Source: Pontiella desulfatans (lineage in GTDB: Bacteria > Verrucomicrobiota > Kiritimatiellia > Kiritimatiellales > Pontiellaceae). From it: a stretch of 64,000 bases of DNA. Every line of letters begins with the position of its first letter. Position 1 is the first letter of the stretch. Below, piece by piece: positions 45,616-54,979 of the stretch. A program made the translations under genes and the position numbers. The notes beneath the pieces were generated by a model. The model had not been told where the DNA came from and did not search any database. It saw only the letters and a list, made by a program, of their open reading frames with translations. The stretch lies in assembly GCF_900890425.1 (NCBI RefSeq), contig NZ_CAAHFG010000004.1, positions 552,798-616,797 of the forward strand, given 5' to 3'.

Positions 45616-45955
45616 GAATGAACTTCGAACGCTGAACGTTTAATAGGCAATTAACCTGAAGAGTCTCACCACAGAGCGCACGGAGTCACAGAGCAACCAA
45701 TATATCTGCCACCCTCTGCGTCTCTGTATTACTATCCGTCAATTTCTTGTTTTCCTGACAAGTTTTCACCACCCGTTGCGCTAGAGGACACAGAGGCTCA
45801 GAGGATTAGGATGCTCTGTGTCTCTGAGTTCTCAGTGGTAAAAAAAATCGTGTCTTCGGTGTTAATCTGTGGTTCTAAACCATTTGGTTGCGGCTATGCC
45901 GCGCCAGGAACTCTGTGGTAAAAAATTCAAATCAGTTTAATTTGGTGTAACTTCC
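45616..45955. repeat. Non-coding gap filled with stacked imperfect repeats
   Basis: No supported gene. It holds degenerate segments of CACAGAG and CTCTGTG type. One imperfect hairpin runs from about 45767 (CACCAC, then CACAGAGGCTCAGAG) to about 45839 (CTCTGTGTCTCTGAG, then GTGGT) and is followed by eight A. A related partial hairpin lies at about 45668-45730 (CCACAGAGCGCACGGAG against CTCTGCGTCTCTG). It appears to be two or more repeat insertions between convergent genes. Confidence 0.6.
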
Positions 45956-45993
45956 AACTTCGAAGCGATATCGGAAAATCGAGGTTCGAAGTT
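45956..45993. repeat. Inverted repeat abutting the permease stop codon
   Basis: AACTTCGAA (45956-45964) and TTCGAAGTT (45985-45993) are exact complements with a 20-nt spacer. The right arm runs into the minus-strand TAA stop (45992-45994) of the transporter gene. Confidence 0.7.
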
Positions 45994-48229
45994 AAACTCG
46001 TTCCGAAATCCCGATCACCTTGCGGAACTCGATGTTTTCGGCGGCGAGCACGAAGGCGAGCGGCGGCATCTCCTTGGTGGCTTCCATCAGGTTGCCGTAG
46101 TATTCGGCATACGCGTCGTCCGTCTCGTCTTCATACGGTGCGCGCATGCCCATGAAGACCAGGCCGGCGTTGTGGGAGGCGTTGCGGATAATGTCGTAGA
46201 AGCTCGGAAGGTCCTTGATCAACACCTTGGCCTCCGCGGGGATCCGCTGCTCCTCAATGAAGCTTTCGAGCCGGCTGCATGCCGCGTCGCGTTCGTCCTC
46301 GGTTTTGACGATGGTCTTGATGATGAGCTTGGACTGTTTCCAGATCGGGCTCTTCTGGATCTGGTAGGCGAGGGTGATGATGAGGCCGATGTTATCCATG
46401 TTGCCCCCCCACCAGACGTGGATCTCGTCGGCATCCTCGGGGGGTTCGACCTCGCTTTCGCGCAACATGATCAGGTTGCGTTTGACGCGGTAGACCAGCC
46501 GGATCAGTTCGGCGAACTCGTCGAAGTTGTCCCGCTTTTCAGTATCGCCCAGCAGGATGGTGTTCGGGATCAAGGGCCCGTAGCCGTAGGCGCGCACCAG
46601 CGCGCGCGCGCCTGAAATCATGTCGGGCGAGGGGAAGATCTTGACCATGGCTTCGACCTCGCGCTTTTCGAGGTAGTCGCGCATCGACCGTTCCATGCTT
46701 TGGACTTTTTCCGCCGACCAATCCTCCACCGGAAGGATGCTGGAGACGGTGAGTGCGCTGCTGTGCTGGGTGAGCGCGTGCGCCATTTCGACCAGGTGCC
46801 AGCGCGACTTGGGCGATCCGCTCAACGCCAGGATGTTCGGGCGCCAGGTGCGTTCGTCGGGCTTGAGCCGGTTGAGCCGGTGGATGGCGAAGCGCACGAG
46901 CAGGTAGAGGATGCCGTAGCGCATGTCCGCCCAGTGCGCATTCAGCTGGCGGCGCTTGACCAGGTAGAAGACCAGCGCCGTCACCAGGATGGCGAGGATC
47001 GTGGCGCCGGCGTCGATCATCAGCATGGCCGCGAAACAGGCCGCCGCCCCCAGCAGCGAGATGCCGTAGTGCACGTTGAACTTGGGGCGCCACGACGGGC
47101 TTTCAATCAACCCCTCAAGCCCGGCGGAAAGGTTCAGCAAACCGTAGGAAAGCAGGAAGAACATCGAGAGGATCGGGGCAATCAGGTTGAGGTCGCCCAG
47201 CAGGACGGCACCGAGCGCAACGGCGAACGAGATGGCGGTGGCGATGCGCGGATCGGCCTTGTCCTTGCCGAAGCCCTTTCCGATGAAGCGGGGGATGACG
47301 CGGTCGAGCGCCAGCGCCTGCAACGTGCGCGGCGCCCCCAGCAGCGAGCCCAGTGCGCTTGAAAGCGAGGCGGCGAAGACGCCGACCACGATCGGGATGC
47401 TCCAGCGCGCCACGGTGGTCATGATGTTCGAGTCGATCAGGAGCAGGTTGGAATCGTGCACCTTGTAGGCCAGGAAGATGGGCATGACCATGTAGACCAG
47501 ATAGCCGGTGCCGATGGCGAGCAGGGTGCCGAGCGGCAACGACTTGGCCGGGTCCTTCAGGTCGCCCGAAAGGCCGAGCCCCGCCTCGATGCCGGTCACC
47601 GCCGGGAAGAATACGGCGAACACCACCCAGAAACTGGCTTTGGGGGGAATGAGGGTTTCCGGCGGAATGGCCAGCGCTTCGGGGGTCGGGTTGCCCATGA
47701 AGAACGAGACCAGCGACACCCCGATGGCGGCGAAGATGGCGAACTGCACCTTCAACGCGAGGTCGGCCGAAAAATAGGCCAGTGCCGTCAGCAGCACCAG
47801 GGTGCCGGAGGAAATGATGCGCGAGGCCAGCTCCGGCCCGATCCCCAGCGAGGCCAGCGGATTGCCCAGCGCCATCAGCGCCTCGGTGAAACCGGCGATG
47901 TAGAAGGCAATGCCGAAGGCGCGCGCAAAGAAGAGCGGAAGGCCGATCGCCGCGCCGGCCTCGATCCCGAGCGAGCGGGAGATGATGTAGTAGGCCCCAC
48001 CGCCGCCCACCTTCATGTTGGTGGCCATGGCCGAGATCGATAGGCCCGTCAGGAAGGTGATCGCCGTTGCCATCGTTACAATGAGCAGCGTGCCCGCCAG
48101 CCCGACATTGCCCAGCACCCACCCGAAGCGCAGGTACATGATGACGCCGAAGATCGTCAGTACACTCGGGGTATAGACCCCCTTGAACATTCCGAACGAG
48201 TAGCCGTTCTTTTCCTTGGTTTCACCCAT
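45992..48229 (-). CDS. APC-superfamily transporter, SLC12 (cation-chloride cotransporter)-like
   Basis: 745 residues: about 12 membrane helices in the first 450, then a 290-residue cytoplasmic domain. The start FKGVYTPSVLTIFGVIMYLRFGWVLGNVGLAG and the motif GGGGAYYIISRSLGIEAGAAIGLPLF are hallmarks of SLC12-type Na-K-Cl transporters and their bacterial homologues. The C-terminal domain (WRPNILALSGSPKSRWHLVEMAHALTQ, LIRLVYRVKRNLIMLRES) matches the SLC12 regulatory domain. The ion or amino acid carried is not decided by sequence. It is the last gene of the minus-strand cluster. Confidence 0.85.
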   Translation of the reverse strand: MGETKEKNGYSFGMFKGVYTPSVLTIFGVIMYLRFGWVLGNVGLAGTLLIVTMATAITFLTGLSISAMATNMKVGGGGAYYIISRSLGIEAGAAIGLPLFFARAFGIAFYIAGFTEALMALGNPLASLGIGPELASRIISSGTLVLLTALAYFSADLALKVQFAIFAAIGVSLVSFFMGNPTPEALAIPPETLIPPKASFWVVFAVFFPAVTGIEAGLGLSGDLKDPAKSLPLGTLLAIGTGYLVYMVMPIFLAYKVHDSNLLLIDSNIMTTVARWSIPIVVGVFAASLSSALGSLLGAPRTLQALALDRVIPRFIGKGFGKDKADPRIATAISFAVALGAVLLGDLNLIAPILSMFFLLSYGLLNLSAGLEGLIESPSWRPKFNVHYGISLLGAAACFAAMLMIDAGATILAILVTALVFYLVKRRQLNAHWADMRYGILYLLVRFAIHRLNRLKPDERTWRPNILALSGSPKSRWHLVEMAHALTQHSSALTVSSILPVEDWSAEKVQSMERSMRDYLEKREVEAMVKIFPSPDMISGARALVRAYGYGPLIPNTILLGDTEKRDNFDEFAELIRLVYRVKRNLIMLRESEVEPPEDADEIHVWWGGNMDNIGLIITLAYQIQKSPIWKQSKLIIKTIVKTEDERDAACSRLESFIEEQRIPAEAKVLIKDLPSFYDIIRNASHNAGLVFMGMRAPYEDETDDAYAEYYGNLMEATKEMPPLAFVLAAENIEFRKVIGISERV

Positions 48230-48317
48230 AGCTCATATTCCCGTGGCGTTGATTGCGGCAGAGTGTTCCAGACCGGCGCAGAAAAAGGAAGCATTCAGTT
48301 TTTTGAAGAAACAGGGC

Positions 48318-49115
48318 CTATTCCGGTGTGCCGGGCGTTGCAATATCCTCGGGCGCGAAGGGGAAACACGACGAGCGAATGTGGAGATCGCGTTGCGGGA
48401 AGGCGATCTCGATGCCGGCCTTGCGGAAGGCGTCGTCGACGGCCATCCGGTAGTTTTTCGCAATCTCGAGCAGGATCCGCTGGGCCTTCTTGGTGTCCGA
48501 CCCATAGGCGATGCCGAAGGGCACCACGATGCGCAGGACGGAGTTGGTCAGCGTCCAGTTGACGAGTTCGCCGGTGACGAACTGCTTGTTGGGAATGAGC
48601 AGTTCCTTGCGTAGCGCGGATGCGGCCGCAAGCAGTCCGGGCAGTTCGCTGCGGCGCACGGTGCGCTTGTTGTTCTCTGCGTCGAGTTCGGCGAATTGCT
48701 GACGGACGGTGGCCAGGTCGGCCGTGGCTTGCTGTAGTTCCTGCTCCCACGCCGTCAGCGGCTTGGCGGAACCGGGGGCGAGTTCGACCGGGGCGGCGGG
48801 GGTCTCCAGCTCCTGCTTGATGGCGGCCAGGGAGGAGGGGGCCTGCTGGATCTGGCGCTCGAACTCGGCCGTCGAGTCGGCGAATGCGGTTGCGCGCTTG
48901 AGGCTGTCGGTGGCCTGTTGCAGGTTCTGCACAATGGCCTGCCGCAGGGTCTCCTCCAGCGAGGCATCGTTTCTGATCGCTTCGCTCTGCTTTTCAACCT
49001 GCTCAAGCGAAGGGGGCTCCGCCGGCATGGCGTCCTGTCCGGATGCGGCGGCCGGGTGCAGCAGCAACAGGGTTGCCAGCAAGCCGCCGGCGATCCGCGC
49101 GCTCTGTTTCTTCAT
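48318..49115 (-). pseudogene. Internally deleted MscK/MscM-type mechanosensitive channel gene (in frame)
   Basis: 265 residues with an intact frame. Residues 1-26: signal peptide. Residues 30-170: coiled-coil periplasmic segment as in MscK-type channels (SLEQVEKQSEAIRNDASLEE, TADLATVRQQFAELDAENNK). At about residue 171 (nt near 48600) it jumps to the end of the MscS domain: IPNKQFVTGELVNWTLTNSV, RIVVPFGIAYGSDTKKAQRI. A second gap at about residue 222 (nt near 48449) removes the segment between LLEIAKNY and MAVDDAFRKAGIEIAFPQRD. All membrane helices and the pore are absent, so it cannot be a channel; family members usually exceed 700 residues. It is a decayed gene, a soluble remnant, or an assembly collapse. 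Confidence 0.7.
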
Positions 49116-49197
49116 TCATCTATCCATTGGTCCTGCCTGCCCGGGGGGGGATCGGTTGATTCAATGTCGGGGTTATAGCATACGCGGCGGGATGATG

Positions 49198-50556
49198 TCA
49201 CTTGGTGTTTGTTTCGCCGGCCTCCGGCAACGGCTGGAGCAGCTGCTTGCGGGTGGTGGAATAGGCGTGGGTTCCGGAGAGGAGGTTGCCGAGCGCCAGG
49301 CCGGCAACCAGGCCGGCGAAGCCGAAAAAGCGGCTCCCGAGCAGGCTGAGCGGAATGATGAAGGCGAAAACGCGGACGAGGTTGATGGCCATGACCGGGC
49401 GGGGCCTGCCGATAACGTTGAGCAGCTGGCTCATCCACATGCTGACCAAACCGCCCACCATGCCGAGGACGCTGACCAGAAGATAGGTGGTGCTGAGTTG
49501 GACAACGGTTGGGTCGCTGCTGAACCAGCCGGAGGCCACCCGGGCCATCGGAAGCAGCAGCAAAACGGTGATGCCGGCATAGAGAAACGCAAAACGAATG
49601 CTGATGTGCCGCGCTTCCTCGACGCGGTGGTGCGCTTCGGCGCCATAGTTCTGGCCAACGAAGGGAACAATGGCGATGCCGTAGGCCATGGCAACCAGCA
49701 GCAGAAATGCCTCGATGCGCGTCCCGGTGGCCATGGCGGCCACGGCCTGCACCCCGCCAACGCCCGCGGCAAGGCGGATGTAGAACCCCTGCGCAACCGG
49801 GTTGAGCGCCTGCGTCAGCGCCGCCGGAATGCCCAGGCGGATAATCTCTTTCCAGGAATGCAGGGTATCCCGCAGGCGCGGCCGGCTCCAGTCGATCAGC
49901 CCATGGCGGAAGTGGAGAAAGCTGAGCGAAGCCAACATGGCGATGATCCGGGCGATGATGGTGGCGAGCGCCGCCCCGCGCATGCCCATGGCGGGAAAGG
50001 GGCCCCAGCCGAAGATCAGGATGGGATCGAGAACGACGTTCAGTACGGCAACGGTGCACATCACCAGCAGCGGCCGCACCACGTCGCCGGCGGCGCGCAG
50101 GCAGCCGTCGGAGACCGGCGGCATGATGGCGGCGACCGCCCCGATGAACCAGAGCTGCATATATTCGCGCGTCAGTTCGAGCACCCGCCCTTCGGCGCCG
50201 AGCAGGGTGAAGAGGGGATCGATGGAAAGGTAGCCCGCAATGCTGACCACCGCCGTTCCCGCGATGGTCAGGAAGATCCCGTCCGAAACGGTGCGGGCCG
50301 CCAGCGCCTTGTTCCGCGCGCCGAGCGCCCGGGAAATAATCGAGGCCGCGCCGGACGAAAAGCCCATTGCCAGCGCGCCGACGATCATCACGACGGCGAA
50401 GGTGAAGCCCATCGCCGCCAGCTCGTCGGTGCCGAGGCGGGAGACGAACCAGGTGTCGGTCAGGTTGAACACCATGATTGCCAGCATGCCCCCGATGCTC
50501 GGGAGCGTGAGGCGAACCAGATGGGAAACAACGCTGCCTTTAAGAAGCTTGCTCAT
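49198..50556 (-). CDS. MATE family efflux transporter
   Basis: 452 residues from ATG 50556 (MSKLLKGSVVSHLVRLTLPS); the frame extends 16 codons upstream but into an intergenic palindrome. Twelve membrane helices in two pseudo-symmetric halves. Typical MATE/NorM segments: IMVFNLTDTWFVSRLGTDELAAMGFTF, DGCLRAAGDVVRPLL, VLNVVLDPILIFGWGPFPAMGMRGAALATI, and in the second half VPFVGQNYGA. It exports drugs or metabolites by Na or H antiport. It follows the RND pump on the same strand, 73 bp downstream, and may be under the same TetR control. Confidence 0.9.
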   Translation of the reverse strand: MSKLLKGSVVSHLVRLTLPSIGGMLAIMVFNLTDTWFVSRLGTDELAAMGFTFAVVMIVGALAMGFSSGAASIISRALGARNKALAARTVSDGIFLTIAGTAVVSIAGYLSIDPLFTLLGAEGRVLELTREYMQLWFIGAVAAIMPPVSDGCLRAAGDVVRPLLVMCTVAVLNVVLDPILIFGWGPFPAMGMRGAALATIIARIIAMLASLSFLHFRHGLIDWSRPRLRDTLHSWKEIIRLGIPAALTQALNPVAQGFYIRLAAGVGGVQAVAAMATGTRIEAFLLLVAMAYGIAIVPFVGQNYGAEAHHRVEEARHISIRFAFLYAGITVLLLLPMARVASGWFSSDPTVVQLSTTYLLVSVLGMVGGLVSMWMSQLLNVIGRPRPVMAINLVRVFAFIIPLSLLGSRFFGFAGLVAGLALGNLLSGTHAYSTTRKQLLQPLPEAGETNTK

Positions 50557-50564
50557 GGATTTGC

Positions 50565-50625
50565 GTGATGAGTGAAACGTGAGGCGTGATTGGGATCCTG
50601 TCACGCATCACGGCTCAAACGTCAC
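50565..50625. repeat. Imperfect intergenic palindrome between RND and MATE genes
   Basis: 25-nt arms (50565-50589, starting GTGATGAGTGAAACG; 50601-50625) pair with roughly seven mismatches around an 11-nt loop. It fills almost the whole gap between the two transporter genes. Confidence 0.7.
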
Positions 50626-50629
50626 TTTT

Positions 50630-53600
50630 TTAATGGTTCAGCAACCAGCTCTTGAGGCGGCCGCAGTCGTCGATCACCATGTAGAGGCAGGGGACGAGCA
50701 GCAGGGCGATGAAGGTGGCGAACAGGATGCCGAAGCCGAGCGAGATGGCCATCGGGATCAGGAACTTGGCCTGCCGCGAGGTTTCGAGAATCATCGGCAT
50801 CAGTCCACCGAAGGTGGTCATGGTGGTGAGCAGGATCGGGCGGAAGCGCTGAATGCCGGCCGAGACCACGGCGTCGTGCGCGTTGTCGTGGTCGGCGCGC
50901 CGTTCGTTGGCAAAGCTGATCAGCACGAGTGCGTCGTTCACCACCACGCCCGAGAGCGCGATCATGCCGATGATGCCGATCATGGTCATCGAATAACCCA
51001 TAATCAGATGGCCGACAACGGCGCCGATGATCCCGAACGGAATCGAGACCATCACGATCAGCGGCTGGGAATAGCTGCGGAACGGGATGGCGAGCAGGGC
51101 ATAGATGCAGAGCAGCACGAGCGGGATCGTGACCTTCATGCTACCGAAGCTTTCACGCTGGTCGGCGGTGCGGCCTTCATAGCTGTAGTCCAACCCCGGG
51201 AACTGGTCGGTCAACCGGGGGAAATATTCGGCATTGAGCTTGGCCATCACTTCCCCCGCCTTGGATTTGGGGCGGACGTCGGCCACGACGGTGATGGTGC
51301 GCATGCCGTTGCGGCGGTTGATGGTGGTGTAGGATTTACCGATTTCGATATCAACCGCATCGGAGAGCATCACCTCGCCGCCGTCGGGCGTGCGCAGGAC
51401 AAAGCTTTCGAAGTGGTGCATTTTCGTGCGCTCGTCTTTAGGCAGGCGCACCTTGACCTTCACCTCGTTGCGGCCGCGCTGCTGGCGCAGCACCTCGGTG
51501 CCCTCGAACGCGGCGCGTACCTGGCGGCCGACGTCATTGGCGGAGAGGCCGAGGCTGATGGCCTCGGGTTTCAGGGTGAAGTCGAACTGGGTCTTGCCTT
51601 CCTGCACGCCGTCATCGACATCCTGCACGAGCGGATAGTTCTCGAGTTCGGCGGCGAGGGTGCGGGCGGCTTCTTCGAGGGTACGAATGTTCTGGTGGCG
51701 CAGCTCGACTTCGAGGGCCGGGCCGCGGCCGGGGCCGCCTTCGTCGGAGGCGTAGCGGATGAAGCGGACGCCGGGCACATCGCCGACCTTCTTGCGCCAG
51801 GCCTGGACGAACGCTTCGGTGCCCATGATCTTGTCGCGGACTTCGGGATCGGCCAGATAGACGCGCACCTGGCAGGTGTGCGCGCCGCCGCGGCCGACAT
51901 TGGCAAAGATACCTTCAACGAGTTCCGGGTGGCCGGTTTCGGCCAGCACGGCCTGGGCGCCCTTGACCAGCCGGTCGGCCACGGCTTCGGTCTTTTCCAC
52001 CGGGGAGCCGAACGGCAGGGTGGCCGAGGCGGCTGCATAGTCGGATTCGACCGTGGTGAACATGGAGAAGCCCAGGCGCCCGCTGGCCCAATAGCCGCCC
52101 ACGAGCATCAGGATGGCCAGGGCCACAGAGATGACGACATAGCGGTGGGACAGGCAGAAGTCGAGGAACGGCCCGTACTTGGTGCGCACCCATTCGCGGA
52201 AGGCGTTGCTGAACTTTTGCTGGAAGCGGTGGAGGATGCCGAACAGGCCGGTCGGCTCCTTCTTGCGGACGTGGCTGAGGTGGGCGGGGAGGATGTAGAG
52301 GCTTTCCAGCCACGAGATGAGGAACACCGAAATCACCACGACCGGCAGCATGCCCATGATCCGGCCCATGGAGCCCGGCATGACCATCAGCGGAACGAAG
52401 GCAACGACGTTCGTCAGAATACTGAAGCCGACCGGGGAGCAGACCTGGCGCGCGCCCAGGATCGAGGCCTTGCTGCCTTCCAGCCCGTCCTGCAGGTTGT
52501 GGTAGACGTTTTCACCGACCACGATGGCGTCGTCGACCACGATACCGAGCGAGATGATGAAGGCAAACATCGTGATCATGTTGATCGAGAGTCCCGTCAG
52601 CGGCATGATCAGCATGGCGCCCAAAAACGAGATTGGAATCCCCATCGCCACCCAGAACGCCAGACGGATTTCCAGGAAGAGGCCGAGCACGAAGAGCACG
52701 AGAAGCAGGCCGAGCCCGCCGTTGCGCAACAGCAGGTCGGCGCGTTGGAAAAAGATTTCGGTGCGGTCCGACAGAATATCGATGCCGATGCCCTCGGGCA
52801 GCTGCTCCTCGATCTGCGGAAGCAGCTCGTTCACCGATTCGGAAACCTGGGACGGGGTCTGATCGCCGACACGGTAGATCTCCAGCATGATCGAGGGTTT
52901 GCCGTTGTAGTTCGCAAAGATATCGGAGTCTTCGAAGCCATCCACCACGGTTCCGATATCATTGAGTGTGAGGGGCGTTCCATCTTCGGTGGCCAGTACG
53001 GGGGTCTGGGCGAACTCCGTGCCGTAGTTGCGCCGTTCCTGCATGCGCAGCAACGTTTCGCCGCTATCGGTCTTGATGCCGCCGCCGGAGATTTCGCGCG
53101 ACTGCGAGTTGATGGTCGCTGCCAGCGACTGATGGGTGAGGCCATACTCGCGCAACTTGTCCTGCGAAACCTCCACGCTGATTTCCAGGTCGCGGGTTCC
53201 CGAAAGCTCCACCTGGGTGATGTTTTCGCTTTGCAGGAGGCGATCGCGCACCTGTTCGGCAATGTTGCGCAGGGTCATGTCGGACGCGTCGCCATACAAG
53301 ACGAGCGTCATGGCTTCGCGCAGGCGGGCGGCGAGCGAAACGACGGGCCGTTCGGCCCCGTCGGGGAAGGTGGTTACGCGGTCGATTTCGCTCTTGATGT
53401 CCTGATAGATCTTGATGCTGTCGACGCCTTCGAGCAGCTCGGCACTCACGGTGGCCGAACCTTCCCGGGCCACGGAGGTGACTTCGAAAACACCCTCGAT
53501 GCCGCGCACGGCCTCTTCGGCCACCAGGCAGACGCTCTGCTCCATCTCTTCGGGCGTGCCGCCCGGATAGGAGACGCGGATGGTGACCATGTCGGCACTG

Positions 53601-53743
53601 ATGTCGGGGAAAACCTCCTGCTTGATCTGCTTGAAGGAGGCGTAGCCGCCGACGAGGCAGAGAATCATCAACAGGTTCGCCGCCACCGGGTTCTTGACCA
53701 TCCACGCGATCGGCCCCTTGAATTTATCCATTAAGTTGTCCAT
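50630..53743 (-). CDS. RND efflux pump inner-membrane transporter (AcrB/HAE1-like)
   Basis: 1037 residues, full length. Start FKGPIAWMVKNPVAANLLMIL and KQEVFPDISADMVTIRVSYPGGTPEEMEQSV are standard for the family. The proton-relay Asp pair lies in SLGIVVDDAIVVGENVYHNL (about residue 405). VRYASDEGGPGRGPALEVELR and the second half's GVVVNDALVLISFANERR repeat the fold. It takes substrates from the periplasm or inner membrane and passes them to the outer-membrane channel using proton flow. The start is 3 nt after the adaptor gene stop. Substrates unknown. Confidence 0.94.
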   Translation of the reverse strand: MDNLMDKFKGPIAWMVKNPVAANLLMILCLVGGYASFKQIKQEVFPDISADMVTIRVSYPGGTPEEMEQSVCLVAEEAVRGIEGVFEVTSVAREGSATVSAELLEGVDSIKIYQDIKSEIDRVTTFPDGAERPVVSLAARLREAMTLVLYGDASDMTLRNIAEQVRDRLLQSENITQVELSGTRDLEISVEVSQDKLREYGLTHQSLAATINSQSREISGGGIKTDSGETLLRMQERRNYGTEFAQTPVLATEDGTPLTLNDIGTVVDGFEDSDIFANYNGKPSIMLEIYRVGDQTPSQVSESVNELLPQIEEQLPEGIGIDILSDRTEIFFQRADLLLRNGGLGLLLVLFVLGLFLEIRLAFWVAMGIPISFLGAMLIMPLTGLSINMITMFAFIISLGIVVDDAIVVGENVYHNLQDGLEGSKASILGARQVCSPVGFSILTNVVAFVPLMVMPGSMGRIMGMLPVVVISVFLISWLESLYILPAHLSHVRKKEPTGLFGILHRFQQKFSNAFREWVRTKYGPFLDFCLSHRYVVISVALAILMLVGGYWASGRLGFSMFTTVESDYAAASATLPFGSPVEKTEAVADRLVKGAQAVLAETGHPELVEGIFANVGRGGAHTCQVRVYLADPEVRDKIMGTEAFVQAWRKKVGDVPGVRFIRYASDEGGPGRGPALEVELRHQNIRTLEEAARTLAAELENYPLVQDVDDGVQEGKTQFDFTLKPEAISLGLSANDVGRQVRAAFEGTEVLRQQRGRNEVKVKVRLPKDERTKMHHFESFVLRTPDGGEVMLSDAVDIEIGKSYTTINRRNGMRTITVVADVRPKSKAGEVMAKLNAEYFPRLTDQFPGLDYSYEGRTADQRESFGSMKVTIPLVLLCIYALLAIPFRSYSQPLIVMVSIPFGIIGAVVGHLIMGYSMTMIGIIGMIALSGVVVNDALVLISFANERRADHDNAHDAVVSAGIQRFRPILLTTMTTFGGLMPMILETSRQAKFLIPMAISLGFGILFATFIALLLVPCLYMVIDDCGRLKSWLLNH

Positions 53744-53746
53744 GGC

Positions 53747-54979
53747 TTATGCTTCCTTTTTCGCCTGGCCTTGGCCTTCGGGTTTTTTCATGCCCGGTTT
53801 GCCCTTTCCGTTTCCGCCGGGCTTGCCCTGGGGGGCGGCTTCGCCGACGCGGCGCAATTCCATGCCATCGACCGCGGCGGGCAGGCCGGAGGTGACGATT
53901 TCGAGCTGGGCCGGGCCGTCGATGCGCACGAGCACATCGTCGGCATAGCCCTGGAGCACTTCGGCGGCCAGGATGCGTAGCTTGTTTTCGCCGTCGATTG
54001 TCCAGACCACGTTGCCATCGCGCAGGTAGACGCGTGGCAGCAGCAGCGCATCGTTGATGGTTTCGCCTTCGATGCGGATGCGGACATATTCATCGATCAG
54101 CATCGGGCGGCCTTCGCCGGAATAGGGCAGGTCGGCGGTCAACAGGAGGCGCGCCATGCGCCCCTTGGTAGATAGGCCGGGCAACAGCCGATGGGTTTGC
54201 GCGGCGCGGGTGGTGCCATCGGAAAGCGTGAGGGTGGCGGCGTAGGGCTGCCGGCCGAGCTGCGGAAGGGGGCCGAGGGCGCTGAGCGGGATCGAGGCGC
54301 GGACGAAAAAGCGGTCGGTCGCGGCCAGCTCGACGAGCACCTTGGAGGACTGCGCATAGTCGCCGACGTCGGCGGTTTCCGAAACCACCACGGCGTCGAA
54401 CGGCGCGCGGATCTTGGTGCGCGCAAGGTTGAGCTTCGCGGATTCAACGGCGAGTTCGGCGCTCTTGACGTTGGCCTCGGCTGATTTGAGCTGGGGTTCG
54501 CGCAGCATGAGGTCGCGGTAGCTTCCTTCCTGCTCTTCGTCCATGAGTTCGAGCTCGTGGCGAACGACGTCCTGCTGGCCTTCCTCGATGCGGTAGTTGC
54601 TTCTGGCGGTGAGCAGGGCGGCCTCGGCCTTGGCGAGCGCAAGTTCGTAGTCGGTCGGTTCAATCTCGACCAGCACGTCGCCTTTCTTCACGAGCCCGCC
54701 TTCGACCAGGCCGGGGGCGACCGCCACGATGCGGCCGCTCACTTCCGGCTGCAGGGCGGCGCTTTGGTCGGCCGCAACGGTGCCGAGACATTCGACGGCG
54801 TGGGTCTGGTCGGTGGTTTTCATTTTCTGTGTTTCGACCACGGGCACCATCGACGACATGGCCCGGCGGCGCTGGGCCTCGGGCTTGTTCTTAACGAAAT
54901 AGCGCGCGGCCAGGAAGCCTCCGGCAATGAAGGCGAGGCCGATGATTATGGATACGATACGGCGGGTTGCGTTGTTCAT
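53747..54979 (-). CDS. RND efflux periplasmic adaptor (membrane fusion protein)
   Basis: 410 residues. One N-terminal anchor (IVSIIIGLAFIAGGFLAARYF), lipoyl half-motifs (AALQPEVSGRIVAVAPGLVEGGLVKKGDVLVEI and TKIRAPFDAVVVSETADVGDYAQ) flanking an alpha-hairpin, then a beta-barrel domain. It links the RND pump to the outer-membrane factor. Unusual: a C-terminal Gly/Lys/Pro-rich basic tail (GKPGGNGKGKPGMKKPEGQG) not typical of the family. It overlaps the outer-membrane gene by 4 nt. Confidence 0.92.
   Translation of the reverse strand: MNNATRRIVSIIIGLAFIAGGFLAARYFVKNKPEAQRRRAMSSMVPVVETQKMKTTDQTHAVECLGTVAADQSAALQPEVSGRIVAVAPGLVEGGLVKKGDVLVEIEPTDYELALAKAEAALLTARSNYRIEEGQQDVVRHELELMDEEQEGSYRDLMLREPQLKSAEANVKSAELAVESAKLNLARTKIRAPFDAVVVSETADVGDYAQSSKVLVELAATDRFFVRASIPLSALGPLPQLGRQPYAATLTLSDGTTRAAQTHRLLPGLSTKGRMARLLLTADLPYSGEGRPMLIDEYVRIRIEGETINDALLLPRVYLRDGNVVWTIDGENKLRILAAEVLQGYADDVLVRIDGPAQLEIVTSGLPAAVDGMELRRVGEAAPQGKPGGNGKGKPGMKKPEGQGQAKKEA

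Noticed and set aside
50579-53734. 1051-codon open frame antisense to the RND pump
   Set aside because: High-GC third positions of the pump gene keep the opposite strand open; the translation is His/Asp/Glu/Gly-rich with no domain. The pump protein is unmistakable.
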